Below are positions 31,131 through 40,310 of a stretch of DNA of 64,000 nucleotides, one piece after another (positions within the stretch are counted from its first letter, which is position 1; the number at the start of each line of letters is the position of its first letter). The position numbers were made by a program, and so were the translations under genes. Source of the DNA: an uncultured Bacteroidales bacterium (lineage in GTDB: Bacteria > Bacteroidota > Bacteroidia > Bacteroidales > Paludibacteraceae); NCBI GenBank assembly GCA_902800525.1, contig CADCEV010000003.1, positions 1-64,000 of the forward strand. The letters run 5' to 3'. The notes below the pieces were generated by a model. That model was not told the origin of the DNA, did no database searches, and saw only the letters and a program-made list of their open reading frames with translations.

Positions 31131-32048
31131 ATGAAATACGTAATTGGTATAGGTGAGGCGCTGTTTGACTGCCTCCCGGAAGGCCGCAAACTCGGTGGCG
31201 CGCCTGCAAACTTCGCTTATCATGTCTCGCAGTTCGGTCTCAACGGATGCGCTATTTCCGCCATCGGCGATGATGAATTGGGGGAAGAAATCGTGGATAC
31301 GTTCGAGAAAGTGCAAGCCGCGCTTCCTACTTTCAGTTTCCAACTCTCTACCGTGGAGCAGCCTACCGGCACGGTCAAAGTGACCCTTGATGACAAAGGT
31401 ATCCCTCAATACGAAATCTGTCTGGGTGTAGCATGGGATAATATCCCGCTGACCAACTCGATGTTGGAGATCGCGCGCAACACTAAAGCCGTTTGTTTCG
31501 GATCGCTCGCACAGCGCTCGGAGACTTCACGAGAGACCATTCAGGCTTTCCTCGATGCAACCCCTGCGGACGCGCTCAAAGTGTTTGATATCAACCTCCG
31601 TCAGTCCTGGTACACCGCTGAAGTCATTGCCGAGTCCCTGAGCCGCGCGAACGTGCTCAAGATCAACGACGAGGAACTGGATGTAGTGGCTACTATGCTT
31701 CTGGGCGAGTCTACTTTGCCCGGCAAACTCATCGCCGAAGATCCTGAAAAGACCCGCCGTATCTGCCGCGAACTGATCGCCAAATACGGCTTGGACATGC
31801 TTATCCTCACCTGCGGTGCCATCGGCTCCTATGTCTTCACTGAAAGCCGTGAGTCGTATGTCGCAACTCCCAAAGTGCAGGTAGCGGACACCGTAGGTGC
31901 CGGAGACAGTTTCACCGCTACTTTCGTGGCGCAACTCCTCCTCGGCAAATCAATCCGCGAGGCACATGAGAAAGCGGTCGCTGTATCCGCTTTCGTATGC
32001 ACGCAGCACGGCGCTATGCCTGTCCTGCCCGAGGAACTGAAAAAATAA
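31131..32048 (+). CDS. PfkB-family fructokinase (305 aa)
   Basis: N-terminal GIGEALFDCLPEGRKLGGAP is typical of fructokinases (GE..FD....G...GGAPAN). The C-terminal PfkB signature is DTVGAGDSFTATF, whose Asp is the catalytic base. It phosphorylates fructose released by the upstream GH32 enzymes. Last gene of the operon, ended by a strong bidirectional terminator. Confidence 0.92.
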   Translation: MKYVIGIGEALFDCLPEGRKLGGAPANFAYHVSQFGLNGCAISAIGDDELGEEIVDTFEKVQAALPTFSFQLSTVEQPTGTVKVTLDDKGIPQYEICLGVAWDNIPLTNSMLEIARNTKAVCFGSLAQRSETSRETIQAFLDATPADALKVFDINLRQSWYTAEVIAESLSRANVLKINDEELDVVATMLLGESTLPGKLIAEDPEKTRRICRELIAKYGLDMLILTCGAIGSYVFTESRESYVATPKVQVADTVGAGDSFTATFVAQLLLGKSIREAHEKAVAVSAFVCTQHGAMPVLPEELKK

Positions 32049-32071
32049 CAGACCAAGGACTAATCTGCAAT

Positions 32072-32097
32072 AAAAAAGCGCCGATCGGCGCTTTTTT
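32072..32097. terminator. Bidirectional terminator
   Basis: A6-GCGCCGATCGGCGC-T6, a perfect 26-bp palindrome between the convergent fructokinase and DUF4837 genes. Confidence 0.95.
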
Positions 32098-33118
32098 ATT
32101 TCTCATTCGGCATTTGGAGCGTATAGAGAATAGCTTCTATCTGCCGTAGTGCATTGCGTTTCTTTTGTCCCGCAGCAAAGAGGAAAGCTTCTGCGGTAAC
32201 AACGCGTCCGTTCACTTGGTCCAGCCGGGTGAGCGACACAAAGGGTCCTCCCATGGCTTCGCCGTCCAGGATCTTCCATAATCCCCGTGTCTCCATGGCG
32301 TAGAACCCGCCTACCGTGTCACGCAGTGCCGGCACAGAACGGGTTACCGGCGGGAAATGTTTGAACTCCGTTCCCATGTGGCTGCCCTCTACTTGCGCGG
32401 TGACGAGTTGACCTAACACGGCATTACGCATCGCGATGATGGAGGCGTTGGAGAACTGCTCTTGGTCGGTGTAGGGGAGGGTATAGACCACGATGTCTTT
32501 GCGCATCGGACCTTTGTTGTTGCAGCACCAGAGAACCTGAACGGAATCGTCGTAATTTTCAATTTTTAATTTTTCATTTTTGATCAGCATAAAGTCCTCG
32601 GGGATAAGGAGGTCGTAGCCCTGCTGTTTGAGTATTGCGCGCGCGTTCTTATTGGTATTCGCGCGATAGAAAGCCGTTTGACGCGCCAATTCTTCGCGCA
32701 CAAACCATTCGCGGACGGCTTCGCCCTGTTCATGCCAATAATTCACAAACGCCTCCTCGCTCGGCGCCTGAATACGGATATATGCCTGCGGTTTGGACCA
32801 TTTGTCGCGCGATTTGAGCACTTTGAGCTGCGTGTATTTCTCGGGGTTGATGTCCACAAAGAGAATATTGCGCGTAGCTTTGAAGAGATCGTCAAACTGC
32901 GCGGGCGTGACATGCGAGACGGTGAAATACGCTTCCATCTGCGGCAAACCGTACATGTCTGCCCCCATGACGGAGCAAACGGGTTCTTTCACTGCCGCCG
33001 GGCTTACTACGAGACACTCATAAATACTTCCTGTAGCCGACGTCAAGAGACGGTCGCTACTCTTCCCGCAACTGAACAGCGCGAGGAGCATAAAGCCAAA
33101 AAATAATACTTTTTTCAT
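32096..33118 (-). CDS. DUF4837 lipoprotein (340 aa)
   Basis: The start is set at MKKVLFFGFML (33118), four codons inside the longest frame. Lipobox LLALFSC. The body matches the DUF4837 family of Bacteroidetes (VCSVMGADMYGLPQMEAYF, FVDINPEKY and the C-terminal GGPFVSLTRLD with LYTLQM). Role unknown; it is conserved in the phylum as an envelope lipoprotein. Residues about 187-196 (IKNEKLKIENY) are encoded by A/T 7-bp repeats and look inserted. It has its own promoter, 23 bp upstream of the start. Confidence 0.85.
   Translation of the reverse strand: MKKVLFFGFMLLALFSCGKSSDRLLTSATGSIYECLVVSPAAVKEPVCSVMGADMYGLPQMEAYFTVSHVTPAQFDDLFKATRNILFVDINPEKYTQLKVLKSRDKWSKPQAYIRIQAPSEEAFVNYWHEQGEAVREWFVREELARQTAFYRANTNKNARAILKQQGYDLLIPEDFMLIKNEKLKIENYDDSVQVLWCCNNKGPMRKDIVVYTLPYTDQEQFSNASIIAMRNAVLGQLVTAQVEGSHMGTEFKHFPPVTRSVPALRDTVGGFYAMETRGLWKILDGEAMGGPFVSLTRLDQVNGRVVTAEAFLFAAGQKKRNALRQIEAILYTLQMPNEK
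32551..32583. repeat. A/T 7-bp repeat inside the DUF4837 gene
   Basis: AATTTTC, AATTTTT, AATTTTT, CATTTTT units in frame, encoding a KNEKLKIEN-like peptide. Confidence 0.8.
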
Positions 33119-33140
33119 GTCAATAATCAATTTTTGGGTG

Positions 33141-33172
33141 CAAAATTACAAAAAAAAAGCCAAATAAGCAAA
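33141..33172 (-). promoter_or_regulatory. Promoter of the DUF4837 gene
   Basis: On the minus strand TTTG (plus 33169-33172), extended TTTGCTTATTTG, 20 nt, TAATTTTG (plus 33141-33148). It is divergent from the AraC-gene promoter 16 bp away. Confidence 0.75.
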
Positions 33173-33187
33173 AAAAAGTAAAAAAAA

Positions 33188-33219
33188 TTTGCATATGTGC
33201 AAAAAAAATTGTAATTTTG
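33188..33219 (+). promoter_or_regulatory. Promoter of the AraC-family gene
   Basis: TTTG (33188-33191), extended as TTTGCATATGTGC, 20 nt, TAATTTTG (33212-33219). It excludes an upstream TTG as the start codon. Confidence 0.87.
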
Positions 33220-33276
33220 CACCCACAAAATCAATCTTCTGTTTTTTTTAACAACAATTTAATACAATTAGAAGCC

Positions 33277-34143
33277 ATGACACTATTTACTGACAATCTC
33301 TTCCTAACGGACGATCCGGATGGTTTCCGTGTGTGCCGTGAGACACGTACGAGCAATACCGCTACGATGTCCGTTATCTATTGCGAGGCAGGTTATCTGG
33401 AAGTTTATTTCCATGGTAAAATGCTGCGAATCAATGCCGGTGAAATGTTTGTTCGTGTGCCGGATTTCAATTTTAAATTAGGTCCCTACGAGCTCTCCCC
33501 GGATTTGAAGTTCAAACAGGTAACTATCAGTACCTCCGTTTTTGAAACGATTATGCACGACCACATGCGTGTTGAACCGCATTGGTGGGCGAAATTGGAA
33601 TATATCAAGAAAAACCCCATTTTTGCCATTAACGCTATCTCGGTAGATTTTCTGAATACGTACTTCCATTTGCTTCAACTCCAATTGCAAGACAATCAGA
33701 CATCATACCGCAAGCAGATCCTGATGCTCATCGCCCGTGGTGCAGCAATGGAAATGCTCAATTATCTGGATAAATTAGCAGTGATCGAAGATAATGATGA
33801 TTATCGCAACTCGGTCAACCAAAGCGACTACACCTTCCGTGAGTTCACCAAACTGCTGCAACAATACCCCCACAAACGCGAGGTACAATGGTACGCCCAG
33901 CAGTTAGGCATCACGCCGAAGTACTTGTCCGAGATTTGCAAAGAGCGTAGCGGTAAGGCAGCCGGCGAATGGATAGCCGATGTGACCGTCTCGGAGATCA
34001 AGCATTATCTCCATAATACCACGAAGCCGATACACGAAATCGCCAGACTGATGGAGTTCCCCAATGCCAGTTTCTTCTGCCAATACACGAAGAAACATAC
34101 GGGACTCACACCGAATCATTTCCGTAAACAGAAGAGTGAATAA
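33277..34143 (+). CDS. AraC-family transcriptional regulator (288 aa)
   Basis: Start at ATG 33277, about 50 nt after the expected transcription start. The N-terminal half is a cupin-like sensor domain (VIYCEAGYLEVYFHGKMLRI, NAGEMFVRVPD). The C-terminal 100 residues contain two HTH motifs: QWYAQQLGITPKYLSEICKE, then IHEIARLMEFPNASFFCQYT with the AraC signature end KHTGLTPNHFRK. Transcribed alone and closed by a terminator. It lies 2 kb from the fructokinase gene and is the only regulator in the window apart from HTH-like orphans, so it could bind the shared fructan operators, but nothing in the sequence proves this. Confidence 0.88.
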   Translation: MTLFTDNLFLTDDPDGFRVCRETRTSNTATMSVIYCEAGYLEVYFHGKMLRINAGEMFVRVPDFNFKLGPYELSPDLKFKQVTISTSVFETIMHDHMRVEPHWWAKLEYIKKNPIFAINAISVDFLNTYFHLLQLQLQDNQTSYRKQILMLIARGAAMEMLNYLDKLAVIEDNDDYRNSVNQSDYTFREFTKLLQQYPHKREVQWYAQQLGITPKYLSEICKERSGKAAGEWIADVTVSEIKHYLHNTTKPIHEIARLMEFPNASFFCQYTKKHTGLTPNHFRKQKSE

Positions 34144-34160
34144 TATAGTTCATGGTATCA

Positions 34161-34189
34161 AAAAAAACGTCCCGCAAGGACGTTTTTTT
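34161..34189. terminator. Bidirectional terminator between AraC gene and glyA
   Basis: A7-CGTCC, loop CGCAA, GGACG-T7. Confidence 0.93.
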
Positions 34190-34207
34190 GTGTCGGTATG
34201 ATTGTAT

Positions 34208-35488
34208 TTACCAAGCAAAGAGCGGATGCTGGTTCATCTCTTTGTTGACCTCTGCACGCACGGAGGCGATAACCGCTTCGCTCGTCGGGTCTTGGAGCAC
34301 CCGATCGATCAACTCGACGATCCACCCCATCTTGTCCTCTTTCAGTCCACGGGTTGTAATAGCCGGTGTTCCGAAACGCAGACCGCTCGTCTGGAATGCC
34401 GAACGGCTGTCAAAGGGCACCATGTTCTTATTGGTGGTGATGTCCGCCGATACCAATGCCTGTTCGGCTACCTTACCGGTCAAGTCGGGGTATTTGGTAC
34501 GCAGATCAATGAGCATGGAGTGATTGTCCGTACCGCCGGAGATCACTTTGTAACCCTTATCCATGAACGCCTGCGCCATGACCGCCGCGTTCGTTTTAAC
34601 CTGACGCTGATAAACCTTGAAATCCTCCGTGAGTGCTTCTCCGAAAGCAACCGCTTTGGCTGCGATGACGTGCTCCAGAGGTCCTCCTTGCGTGCCCGGG
34701 AAAACAGCGGAGTCGAGTAGGGCAGACATCTTCCTGATCTCCCCCTTAGGCGTCGTCTTGCCCCATGGATTGTCAAAATCTTTACCCATCAGGATCACTC
34801 CTCCTCGCGGACCACGGAGGGTCTTGTGGGTCGTACTGGTGACAATATGAGCGAACTTCAGCGGGTTCTCCAGCAGTCCGGCAGCGATCAGTCCTGCCGG
34901 GTGCGCCATATCCACCATGAAGATAGCGCCTATCTCATCGGCTACCCGGCGGATACGCTCGTAGTTCCATTCGCGACTGTAGGCACTGGCGCCGGCTATG
35001 ATCAGTTTGGGCTTGTGTTCGCGCGCCTTGCGCTCCAGATCATCGTAGTCCACACGCCCTGTCTCCTCGTTGAGGTCATAGCCGATGGCGTTGAACATCA
35101 GTCCGCTGAAATTGACCGCCGAGCCATGACTGAGGTGACCTCCATGACTCAAATTAAGTCCCATAAACGTATCGCCTGCTTTGAGGCATGCCATGAATAC
35201 CGCCATGTTCGCCTGCGCACCGCTATGCGGTTGTACGTTTACATACTCGGCGTTATAGAGCTGTTTCAGCCGGTCCCGTGCGATGTTCTCCGCAATGTCC
35301 ACCACCTCGCAGCCACCATAGTAGCGGTGACCGGGATAACCCTCTGCGTACTTGTTGGTCAGCACACTGCCCATCGCCTCCATCACCTGGTCGCTGACGA
35401 AGTTCTCGCTGGCTATCAATTCAATGCCTTTGGTCTGACGTTCCCGCTCACGGCGGATGATGTCAAAAATCTTTGTGTCTCGGTTCAT
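34208..35488 (-). CDS. glyA: Serine hydroxymethyltransferase
   Basis: 426 aa, normal length. It contains the family blocks [42 protein letters not shown] and the PLP-lysine motif [15 protein letters not shown], with the Schiff-base Lys in THKTL. It converts serine and tetrahydrofolate to glycine and methylene-tetrahydrofolate in the cytosol. Single gene with its own promoter and terminator. Confidence 0.98.
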   Translation of the reverse strand: MNRDTKIFDIIRRERERQTKGIELIASENFVSDQVMEAMGSVLTNKYAEGYPGHRYYGGCEVVDIAENIARDRLKQLYNAEYVNVQPHSGAQANMAVFMACLKAGDTFMGLNLSHGGHLSHGSAVNFSGLMFNAIGYDLNEETGRVDYDDLERKAREHKPKLIIAGASAYSREWNYERIRRVADEIGAIFMVDMAHPAGLIAAGLLENPLKFAHIVTSTTHKTLRGPRGGVILMGKDFDNPWGKTTPKGEIRKMSALLDSAVFPGTQGGPLEHVIAAKAVAFGEALTEDFKVYQRQVKTNAAVMAQAFMDKGYKVISGGTDNHSMLIDLRTKYPDLTGKVAEQALVSADITTNKNMVPFDSRSAFQTSGLRFGTPAITTRGLKEDKMGWIVELIDRVLQDPTSEAVIASVRAEVNKEMNQHPLFAW

Positions 35489-35515
35489 GATAGTGTATTT
35501 TTGTTAAATTTTGTG

Positions 35516-35547
35516 CAAAGATACAATAAAAATAGCACATACGCAAA
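35516..35547 (-). promoter_or_regulatory. glyA promoter
   Basis: On the minus strand TTTG (plus 35544-35547), extended as TTTGCGTATGTGC, 20 nt, TATCTTTG (plus 35516-35523). Confidence 0.87.
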
Positions 35548-35573
35548 TATATTTGAATTTTTTTGCAGAAAAA

Positions 35574-35605
35574 TTTGGTTATATCAGAAATTTTTAGTAC
35601 CTTTG
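35574..35605 (+). promoter_or_regulatory. Promoter of the rimP-nusA-infB operon
   Basis: TTTG (35574-35577), extended as TTTGGTTATATC, 20 nt, TACCTTTG (35598-35605). Confidence 0.85.
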
Positions 35606-35658
35606 CACCGTGAATTGATCGAGGGGACCCCGAAAGGAGTTCCCTCACGCGTTACAAA

Positions 35659-35727
35659 ATGGTTGGAAATGGTTGGAAAGGCTAACAACTTCAAACCATT
35701 TCAAACAACATCAAACAACTTCAAACA
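35659..35727. repeat. 10-bp leader repeat directly before rimP
   Basis: Two ATGGTTGGAA units (35659-35678), an 11-bp spacer, then TTCAAACCAT, TTCAAACAAC, ATCAAACAAC, TTCAAACA, the last touching the ATG at 35728. Confidence 0.93.
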
Positions 35728-36186
35728 ATGTTAAAAGAACAATTAAAAGAATGGATTGAGGCGTATCTGAAGGATACGGATTATGAGTTGATCACGCTGA
35801 ATGTGTCTGCGGGAAATGACATTTTGGTGGAAGTGGACCGTCTGGCAGGCGTGGATGTGGATTTCTGCGCGGAGCTGAATCGCTATCTGGTGGAGAAACT
35901 GGATCAGACCCCCATTGATTATTCTTTGGAAGTGGGTTCTGTGAGCCTGACCGATCCGTTCAAGACCAGGATGCAGTTTGAGAAAAACCTCGGGCATGAT
36001 GTGGAAGCGCTGGTGGAAGGTAAGAAATTCCGCGGTCAGCTCGTTTCTGTGGATGAGGAGACGTTCTCGGTGGATTGCGAGGAGAAAGTGGCGGTGGAAG
36101 GCAAGAAACGCAAAGAAACCCAAATCGTGACACATACCTGGCGCTACGAAGAACCCAAGTACGTGAAGTACGATCTTCGGTTCTGA
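35728..36186 (+). CDS. rimP: Ribosome maturation factor RimP
   Basis: 152 aa. The N-terminal domain has DILVEVDRLAGVDVDFCAEL and the RimP core DYSLEVGSVSLTDPFK. The C-terminal SH3-like domain follows (GKKFRGQLVSVDEETFSVDC). It acts in 30S subunit maturation. First gene of the conserved rimP-nusA-infB operon. Confidence 0.95.
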   Translation: MLKEQLKEWIEAYLKDTDYELITLNVSAGNDILVEVDRLAGVDVDFCAELNRYLVEKLDQTPIDYSLEVGSVSLTDPFKTRMQFEKNLGHDVEALVEGKKFRGQLVSVDEETFSVDCEEKVAVEGKKRKETQIVTHTWRYEEPKYVKYDLRF

Positions 36187-36191
36187 GAACC

Positions 36192-36254
36192 GTAGTTTAC
36201 GTAGTTTGCGTAAATTACGAAAAATACGAAAGCAACGAAAAATACAAAAATATA
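36192..36254. repeat. Seven 9-bp units in the nusA leader
   Basis: GTAGTTTAC, GTAGTTTGC, GTAAATTAC, GAAAAATAC, GAAAGCAAC, GAAAAATAC, AAAAATATA in exact 9-bp register, ending 8 bp before the nusA ATG. The same words in the same order precede the DUF58 gene (49096-49176). Confidence 0.95.
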
Positions 36255-36262
36255 TAGCAAAA

Positions 36263-37522
36263 ATGGCAACTAAACAACAAGAATCCGTCAATTTAATTGA
36301 CATTTTTTCGGAGTTCAAGGACTTCAAAAGAATTGACAAACAAACGTTTATCAATGTATTGCAAGACTCGTTCCGCAGCGTGATCACCAAAATGTACGGC
36401 AATGCCGCTAACTATGACGTGATCGTTAACCCGGACAAAGGTGACCTGGAAATCTATCGTAACCGTCTGGTAATGGAGGATGACGATGTAGCTAACCCCG
36501 AGACCCAAATCGCTCTGAGCGATGCTCTCAAACTGGACGACGAGGCAGAAATAGGCGAGGAGGTAACGGATAAAGTGGAGATGTCCTCTTTCGGACGCCG
36601 TATGATCCTGAACCTCCGTCAGACTTTGGCATCCAAGATCCTGGAGCTCCAGAAGGAGAGCCTGTACCAGAAGTACAAAGAGATGATGGGCACAATCGTT
36701 TCCGGCGAATTGTATCAGGTGTGGAAAAACGAGATGCTGCTCTTGGACGAAGATGGCAACGAGCTCTATCTCCCGAAAGCAAACCAGATCCCGACGGACT
36801 ACTACCGCAAAGGTGATATTATCCGCGCCGTGGTGATACAGGTGGATAACAAGAACCAAAACCCGAAAGTCATTCTGAGCCGTACAGCTCCGCTGTTCCT
36901 GCAACGTTTGTTCGAGCAGGAGGTGCCGGAGGTGAAAGAAGGTCTGATTGCTATCAAGAAAATCGCCCGTATTCCGGGTGAGCGTGCCAAAGTAGCCGTA
37001 GAGACGTTTGACGACCGTATCGACCCGGTAGGCGCATGTGTGGGTGTGAAGGGCGCACGTATTCACGGTATCGTACGCGAATTGCGCAACGAGAACATCG
37101 ATGTGATCAACTATACCCCGAACATCAACCTCTATATCCAGCGCGCACTCTCTCCGGCTAAGATTTCCAGCATGGAAATTGACGAAGAGGCTAAGACCGC
37201 AAAGGTCTATTTGCAGCCCGAAGAGGTGAGCATGGCTATCGGTAAAGGCGGATACAACATCAAACTGGCTTCCATGCTGACCGGATACGAGATCGACGTT
37301 TACCGCGAGATCAATGAGCAGGATATGGACGATATTTATCTGGATGAGTTCAACGATGAAATCGACCAATGGGTCATTGACGCGCTGAAAGCCGTTGGCC
37401 TCGACACCGCAAAAGACGTGTTGGCTAAGAGCAAGGAAGAGTTGCTCAAACTGACCGACTTGGAGGAGGAGACAATCGATGATGTGCTCCGAATCCTGGC
37501 TGCGGAATTTGAAAACGATTAA
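36263..37522 (+). CDS. nusA: Transcription termination/antitermination protein NusA
   Basis: 419 aa from the ATG at 36263; the upstream in-frame codons are repeat DNA. NusA N-domain (LIDIFSEFKDFKRIDKQTFI), S1 domain (GDIIRAVVIQVDNKNQNPKV, ILSRTAPLFLQRLF) and two KH domains (ARIHGIVRELRNENIDVINY and MAIGKGGYNIKLASML) are followed by a short acidic C-terminal repeat (LDTAKDVLAKSKEELLKLTD). It acts with RNA polymerase in pausing and termination. Confidence 0.97.
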   Translation: MATKQQESVNLIDIFSEFKDFKRIDKQTFINVLQDSFRSVITKMYGNAANYDVIVNPDKGDLEIYRNRLVMEDDDVANPETQIALSDALKLDDEAEIGEEVTDKVEMSSFGRRMILNLRQTLASKILELQKESLYQKYKEMMGTIVSGELYQVWKNEMLLLDEDGNELYLPKANQIPTDYYRKGDIIRAVVIQVDNKNQNPKVILSRTAPLFLQRLFEQEVPEVKEGLIAIKKIARIPGERAKVAVETFDDRIDPVGACVGVKGARIHGIVRELRNENIDVINYTPNINLYIQRALSPAKISSMEIDEEAKTAKVYLQPEEVSMAIGKGGYNIKLASMLTGYEIDVYREINEQDMDDIYLDEFNDEIDQWVIDALKAVGLDTAKDVLAKSKEELLKLTDLEEETIDDVLRILAAEFEND

Positions 37523-37576
37523 GTCTAACCCTTAACCCCTCCGACGGTGCGGAGGATAAACAAACACCGTTTGCGT

Positions 37577-40279
37577 ATGGCAATAAAATTAATTAAAGCT
37601 TGTAAAGAGTTAAATATCGGTATGGCTACCCTCACATCCTGGTGTGAGAAACATGGTCATACCATCGAATCTGACCCGAACGTGCGCATAGACGACGACC
37701 TCTATCTGCTTTTGGCCAAAGAGTTCAACAAGGACATGGCAGTTAAGATAGAGGCTGACCGCATAGCGGCTGAGCGTCAGGCTCGAGAAGAGGCGGAGAG
37801 AGCTGCGGCGGAGGCTGCCAAACGTGCGAAAGAAGAGGCTGAAGCGGCTCGTAGAGCGGCGGATGCTGCCAAACGTGAGGCGGCTCGCAAGGCAGAAGAG
37901 GAAGCCCAGAAAGCCGCAGAGGCTGCTGAAGCGGCTAAAAAAGCACAGCAAGAGGCGGAGGCCAAGAAGAAACAGGAAGAAGCGGCGAAGGCTGCCGAAA
38001 AAGCCAAAGAGGCTGAACTGGCTAAGGCAGCCAAACCGGTAGCTCAGGCAACTCCGACTGCTCCCGCGAAACCAAAACCCGAGATCTTTACACTCGGAAA
38101 ACCGCAACTGAAGAATGCACCCAAGGTGTTAGGAAAAATTGACTTGGATGCAATCGACACCTCTACCCGTCCGGCTAAGAAAACCAAAGAACAGAAACGC
38201 AAAGAGCGTGAGGAACGTCAACGCGAGCAGCAGGCACAACATGAACAGCAACAAGCGGCTGCGGCGGAACGCCGTAAACGCGAGCGTATCAAGAACAATG
38301 CTGCGAAAGTAGATCCGAATGACAAACGGAATCAAGCCGGTAAGAAAAACAAGAAAAACCAACCGCGTGAGGCTACGCAGGAAGAGGTAGATAAGGCTTT
38401 AAAGGAGACGCTGAGCCGCCTTTCCCAAAAGCAGAACAAGAGCAACACCTCCAAGTATAAGCGTGAGCGCCGTGAGCAGGAACGCGAGAAGCACGAATTG
38501 GAGATGATGGAGGCACAGGAGCAATCCAAAGTGCTGAAACTGACCGAGTTCGTGACCGCGAACGACCTGGCGAACATGATGAATGTGCCGGTGAACAAGA
38601 TCATCGGTACCTGTATGTCCCTCGGTCTGTTCGTCTCCATCAACCAGCGTCTGGACGCTGAGACCATCAACCTCGTGGCGGAAGAGTTCGGTTTCACGAC
38701 CGAATACGTATCCGCGAAAGTGGTGGAGGAAATCAATGCTGACGAAGTGGTGAACGAGGAAGACATGGAGTCCCGTTGCCCGATCATCACCGTCATGGGT
38801 CACGTCGATCACGGTAAGACCTCTCTGCTCGACCACATCCGTAACGCGAACGTGATCGCCGGTGAGGCAGGTGGTATCACCCAGCACATCGGTGCATACA
38901 ACGTCAAACTGAAGAACGGTCAGCATATTACTTTCCTGGATACTCCGGGCCACGCGGCCTTCACCGCAATGCGTGCACGTGGTGCGAAAGTGACGGATAT
39001 AGCGATTATCATCATCGCTGCCGATGATGCGGTCATGCCGCAGACCATCGAGGCTATCAACCACGCACAGGCTGCCGGTGTACCGATGGTATTCGCTATC
39101 AACAAAGTGGACAAACCCGGTGCCAACCCCGATAAGATCCGCGAGCAGTTGTCGAACATGAATATCCTCGTGGAAGACTGGGGGGGTAAATACCAATGTC
39201 AGGAGATCTCCGCGAAGAAAGGTGACGGCGTCTATGAACTCTTGGAGAAAGTACTCCTAGAGGCAGAGATGTTGGACCTCAAAGCAAACCCCAAACGTCG
39301 TGCGAAAGGTTCGGTCATCGAGTCTTCGCTGGATAAAGGTCGCGGATATGTAGCTACGCTTCTCGTTCAGGACGGTACACTCCATATGGGCGACATCGTG
39401 CTGGCTGGTACTTTCCATGGCCGTATCAAAGCGATGTTCAACGAGCGCGGACAGAAAATCACGGAGGTACGTCCGGGTGAGCCATGTTCGATCCTCGGTC
39501 TGAATGGTGCTCCGCAGGCAGGTGATGAGTTTAACGTACTGCCGACCGAACAGGAGGCACGCGAGATAGCGAACAAACGTGAACAACTGCAACGCGAGCA
39601 ATCGATCCGTACGAAGAAACATATAGGTCTCGAGGAAATCGGTCGCCGTATGGCTATCGGAGACTTCAAAGAGCTCAATATCATCATCAAAGCCGATGTG
39701 GACGGATCTGTAGAAGCACTCAAGGATTCGTTGATCAAACAATCCACAGAGAATATCCAAGTCAATGTCATCCACGGCGCTGTCGGTGCTATTTCGGATA
39801 GCGATGTCATGCTCGCTGCGGCTTCTGATGCGGTGATCGTCGGTTTCAACGTACGTCCGACCGGATCGGCTCGCAAAATGGCGGAGCAGGAGGAAGTGGA
39901 TATCCGTATCTACTCCATCATTTACGACGCGATCAACGAACTCCGCGATGCTATGGCGGGTATGTTGGCGCCGGAGGTGAAGGAGGAAGTGACCGCTACC
40001 CTCGAAGTGCTGCAAACTTTCCATATCTCCAAAGTGGGCACCATCGCAGGATGTATTGTGCGTGAAGGCAAGATCAAACGTGGTAACAAAGTGCGTGTCA
40101 TCCGTGACGGTATTGTGATCAAGACCGCCGAATTGGCATCCCTCAAACACGTGAAGGATGATATCAAAGAGGCAGGTGTGAACACCGAATGCGGTTTGAG
40201 CCTGAAGGCGTACGATGATCTGCAAGCTGGCGATATTCTCGAATCCTTCGAGGAAATCGAAGTGGCGAAAACGCTGTAA
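37577..40279 (+). CDS. infB: Translation initiation factor IF-2
   Basis: 900 aa from the ATG at 37577. A small N-terminal domain is followed by a long Ala/Glu/Lys coiled region (residues 65-260), a second IF2_N-like domain ([20 protein letters not shown]), the GTPase with G1 [10 protein letters not shown]3 DTPGHAAF and G4 NKVDKPG, and domains II-IV ending [16 protein letters not shown]. It places initiator tRNA on the 30S subunit. Confidence 0.98.
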   Translation: MAIKLIKACKELNIGMATLTSWCEKHGHTIESDPNVRIDDDLYLLLAKEFNKDMAVKIEADRIAAERQAREEAERAAAEAAKRAKEEAEAARRAADAAKREAARKAEEEAQKAAEAAEAAKKAQQEAEAKKKQEEAAKAAEKAKEAELAKAAKPVAQATPTAPAKPKPEIFTLGKPQLKNAPKVLGKIDLDAIDTSTRPAKKTKEQKRKEREERQREQQAQHEQQQAAAAERRKRERIKNNAAKVDPNDKRNQAGKKNKKNQPREATQEEVDKALKETLSRLSQKQNKSNTSKYKRERREQEREKHELEMMEAQEQSKVLKLTEFVTANDLANMMNVPVNKIIGTCMSLGLFVSINQRLDAETINLVAEEFGFTTEYVSAKVVEEINADEVVNEEDMESRCPIITVMGHVDHGKTSLLDHIRNANVIAGEAGGITQHIGAYNVKLKNGQHITFLDTPGHAAFTAMRARGAKVTDIAIIIIAADDAVMPQTIEAINHAQAAGVPMVFAINKVDKPGANPDKIREQLSNMNILVEDWGGKYQCQEISAKKGDGVYELLEKVLLEAEMLDLKANPKRRAKGSVIESSLDKGRGYVATLLVQDGTLHMGDIVLAGTFHGRIKAMFNERGQKITEVRPGEPCSILGLNGAPQAGDEFNVLPTEQEAREIANKREQLQREQSIRTKKHIGLEEIGRRMAIGDFKELNIIIKADVDGSVEALKDSLIKQSTENIQVNVIHGAVGAISDSDVMLAAASDAVIVGFNVRPTGSARKMAEQEEVDIRIYSIIYDAINELRDAMAGMLAPEVKEEVTATLEVLQTFHISKVGTIAGCIVREGKIKRGNKVRVIRDGIVIKTAELASLKHVKDDIKEAGVNTECGLSLKAYDDLQAGDILESFEEIEVAKTL

Positions 40280-40284
40280 ATGAA

Positions 40285-40310
40285 ATTGTGCATTGTAAAT
40301 TGTGAATTGT
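40285..40310. repeat. ATTGTRA 7-bp leader repeat
   Basis: ATTGTGC, ATTGTAA, ATTGTGA, ATTGT, the last touching the ATG at 40311. Confidence 0.95.

Noticed and set aside
33217-33276. Earlier start codon for the AraC gene
   Set aside because: The TTG start would lie within the -7 box of its own promoter.
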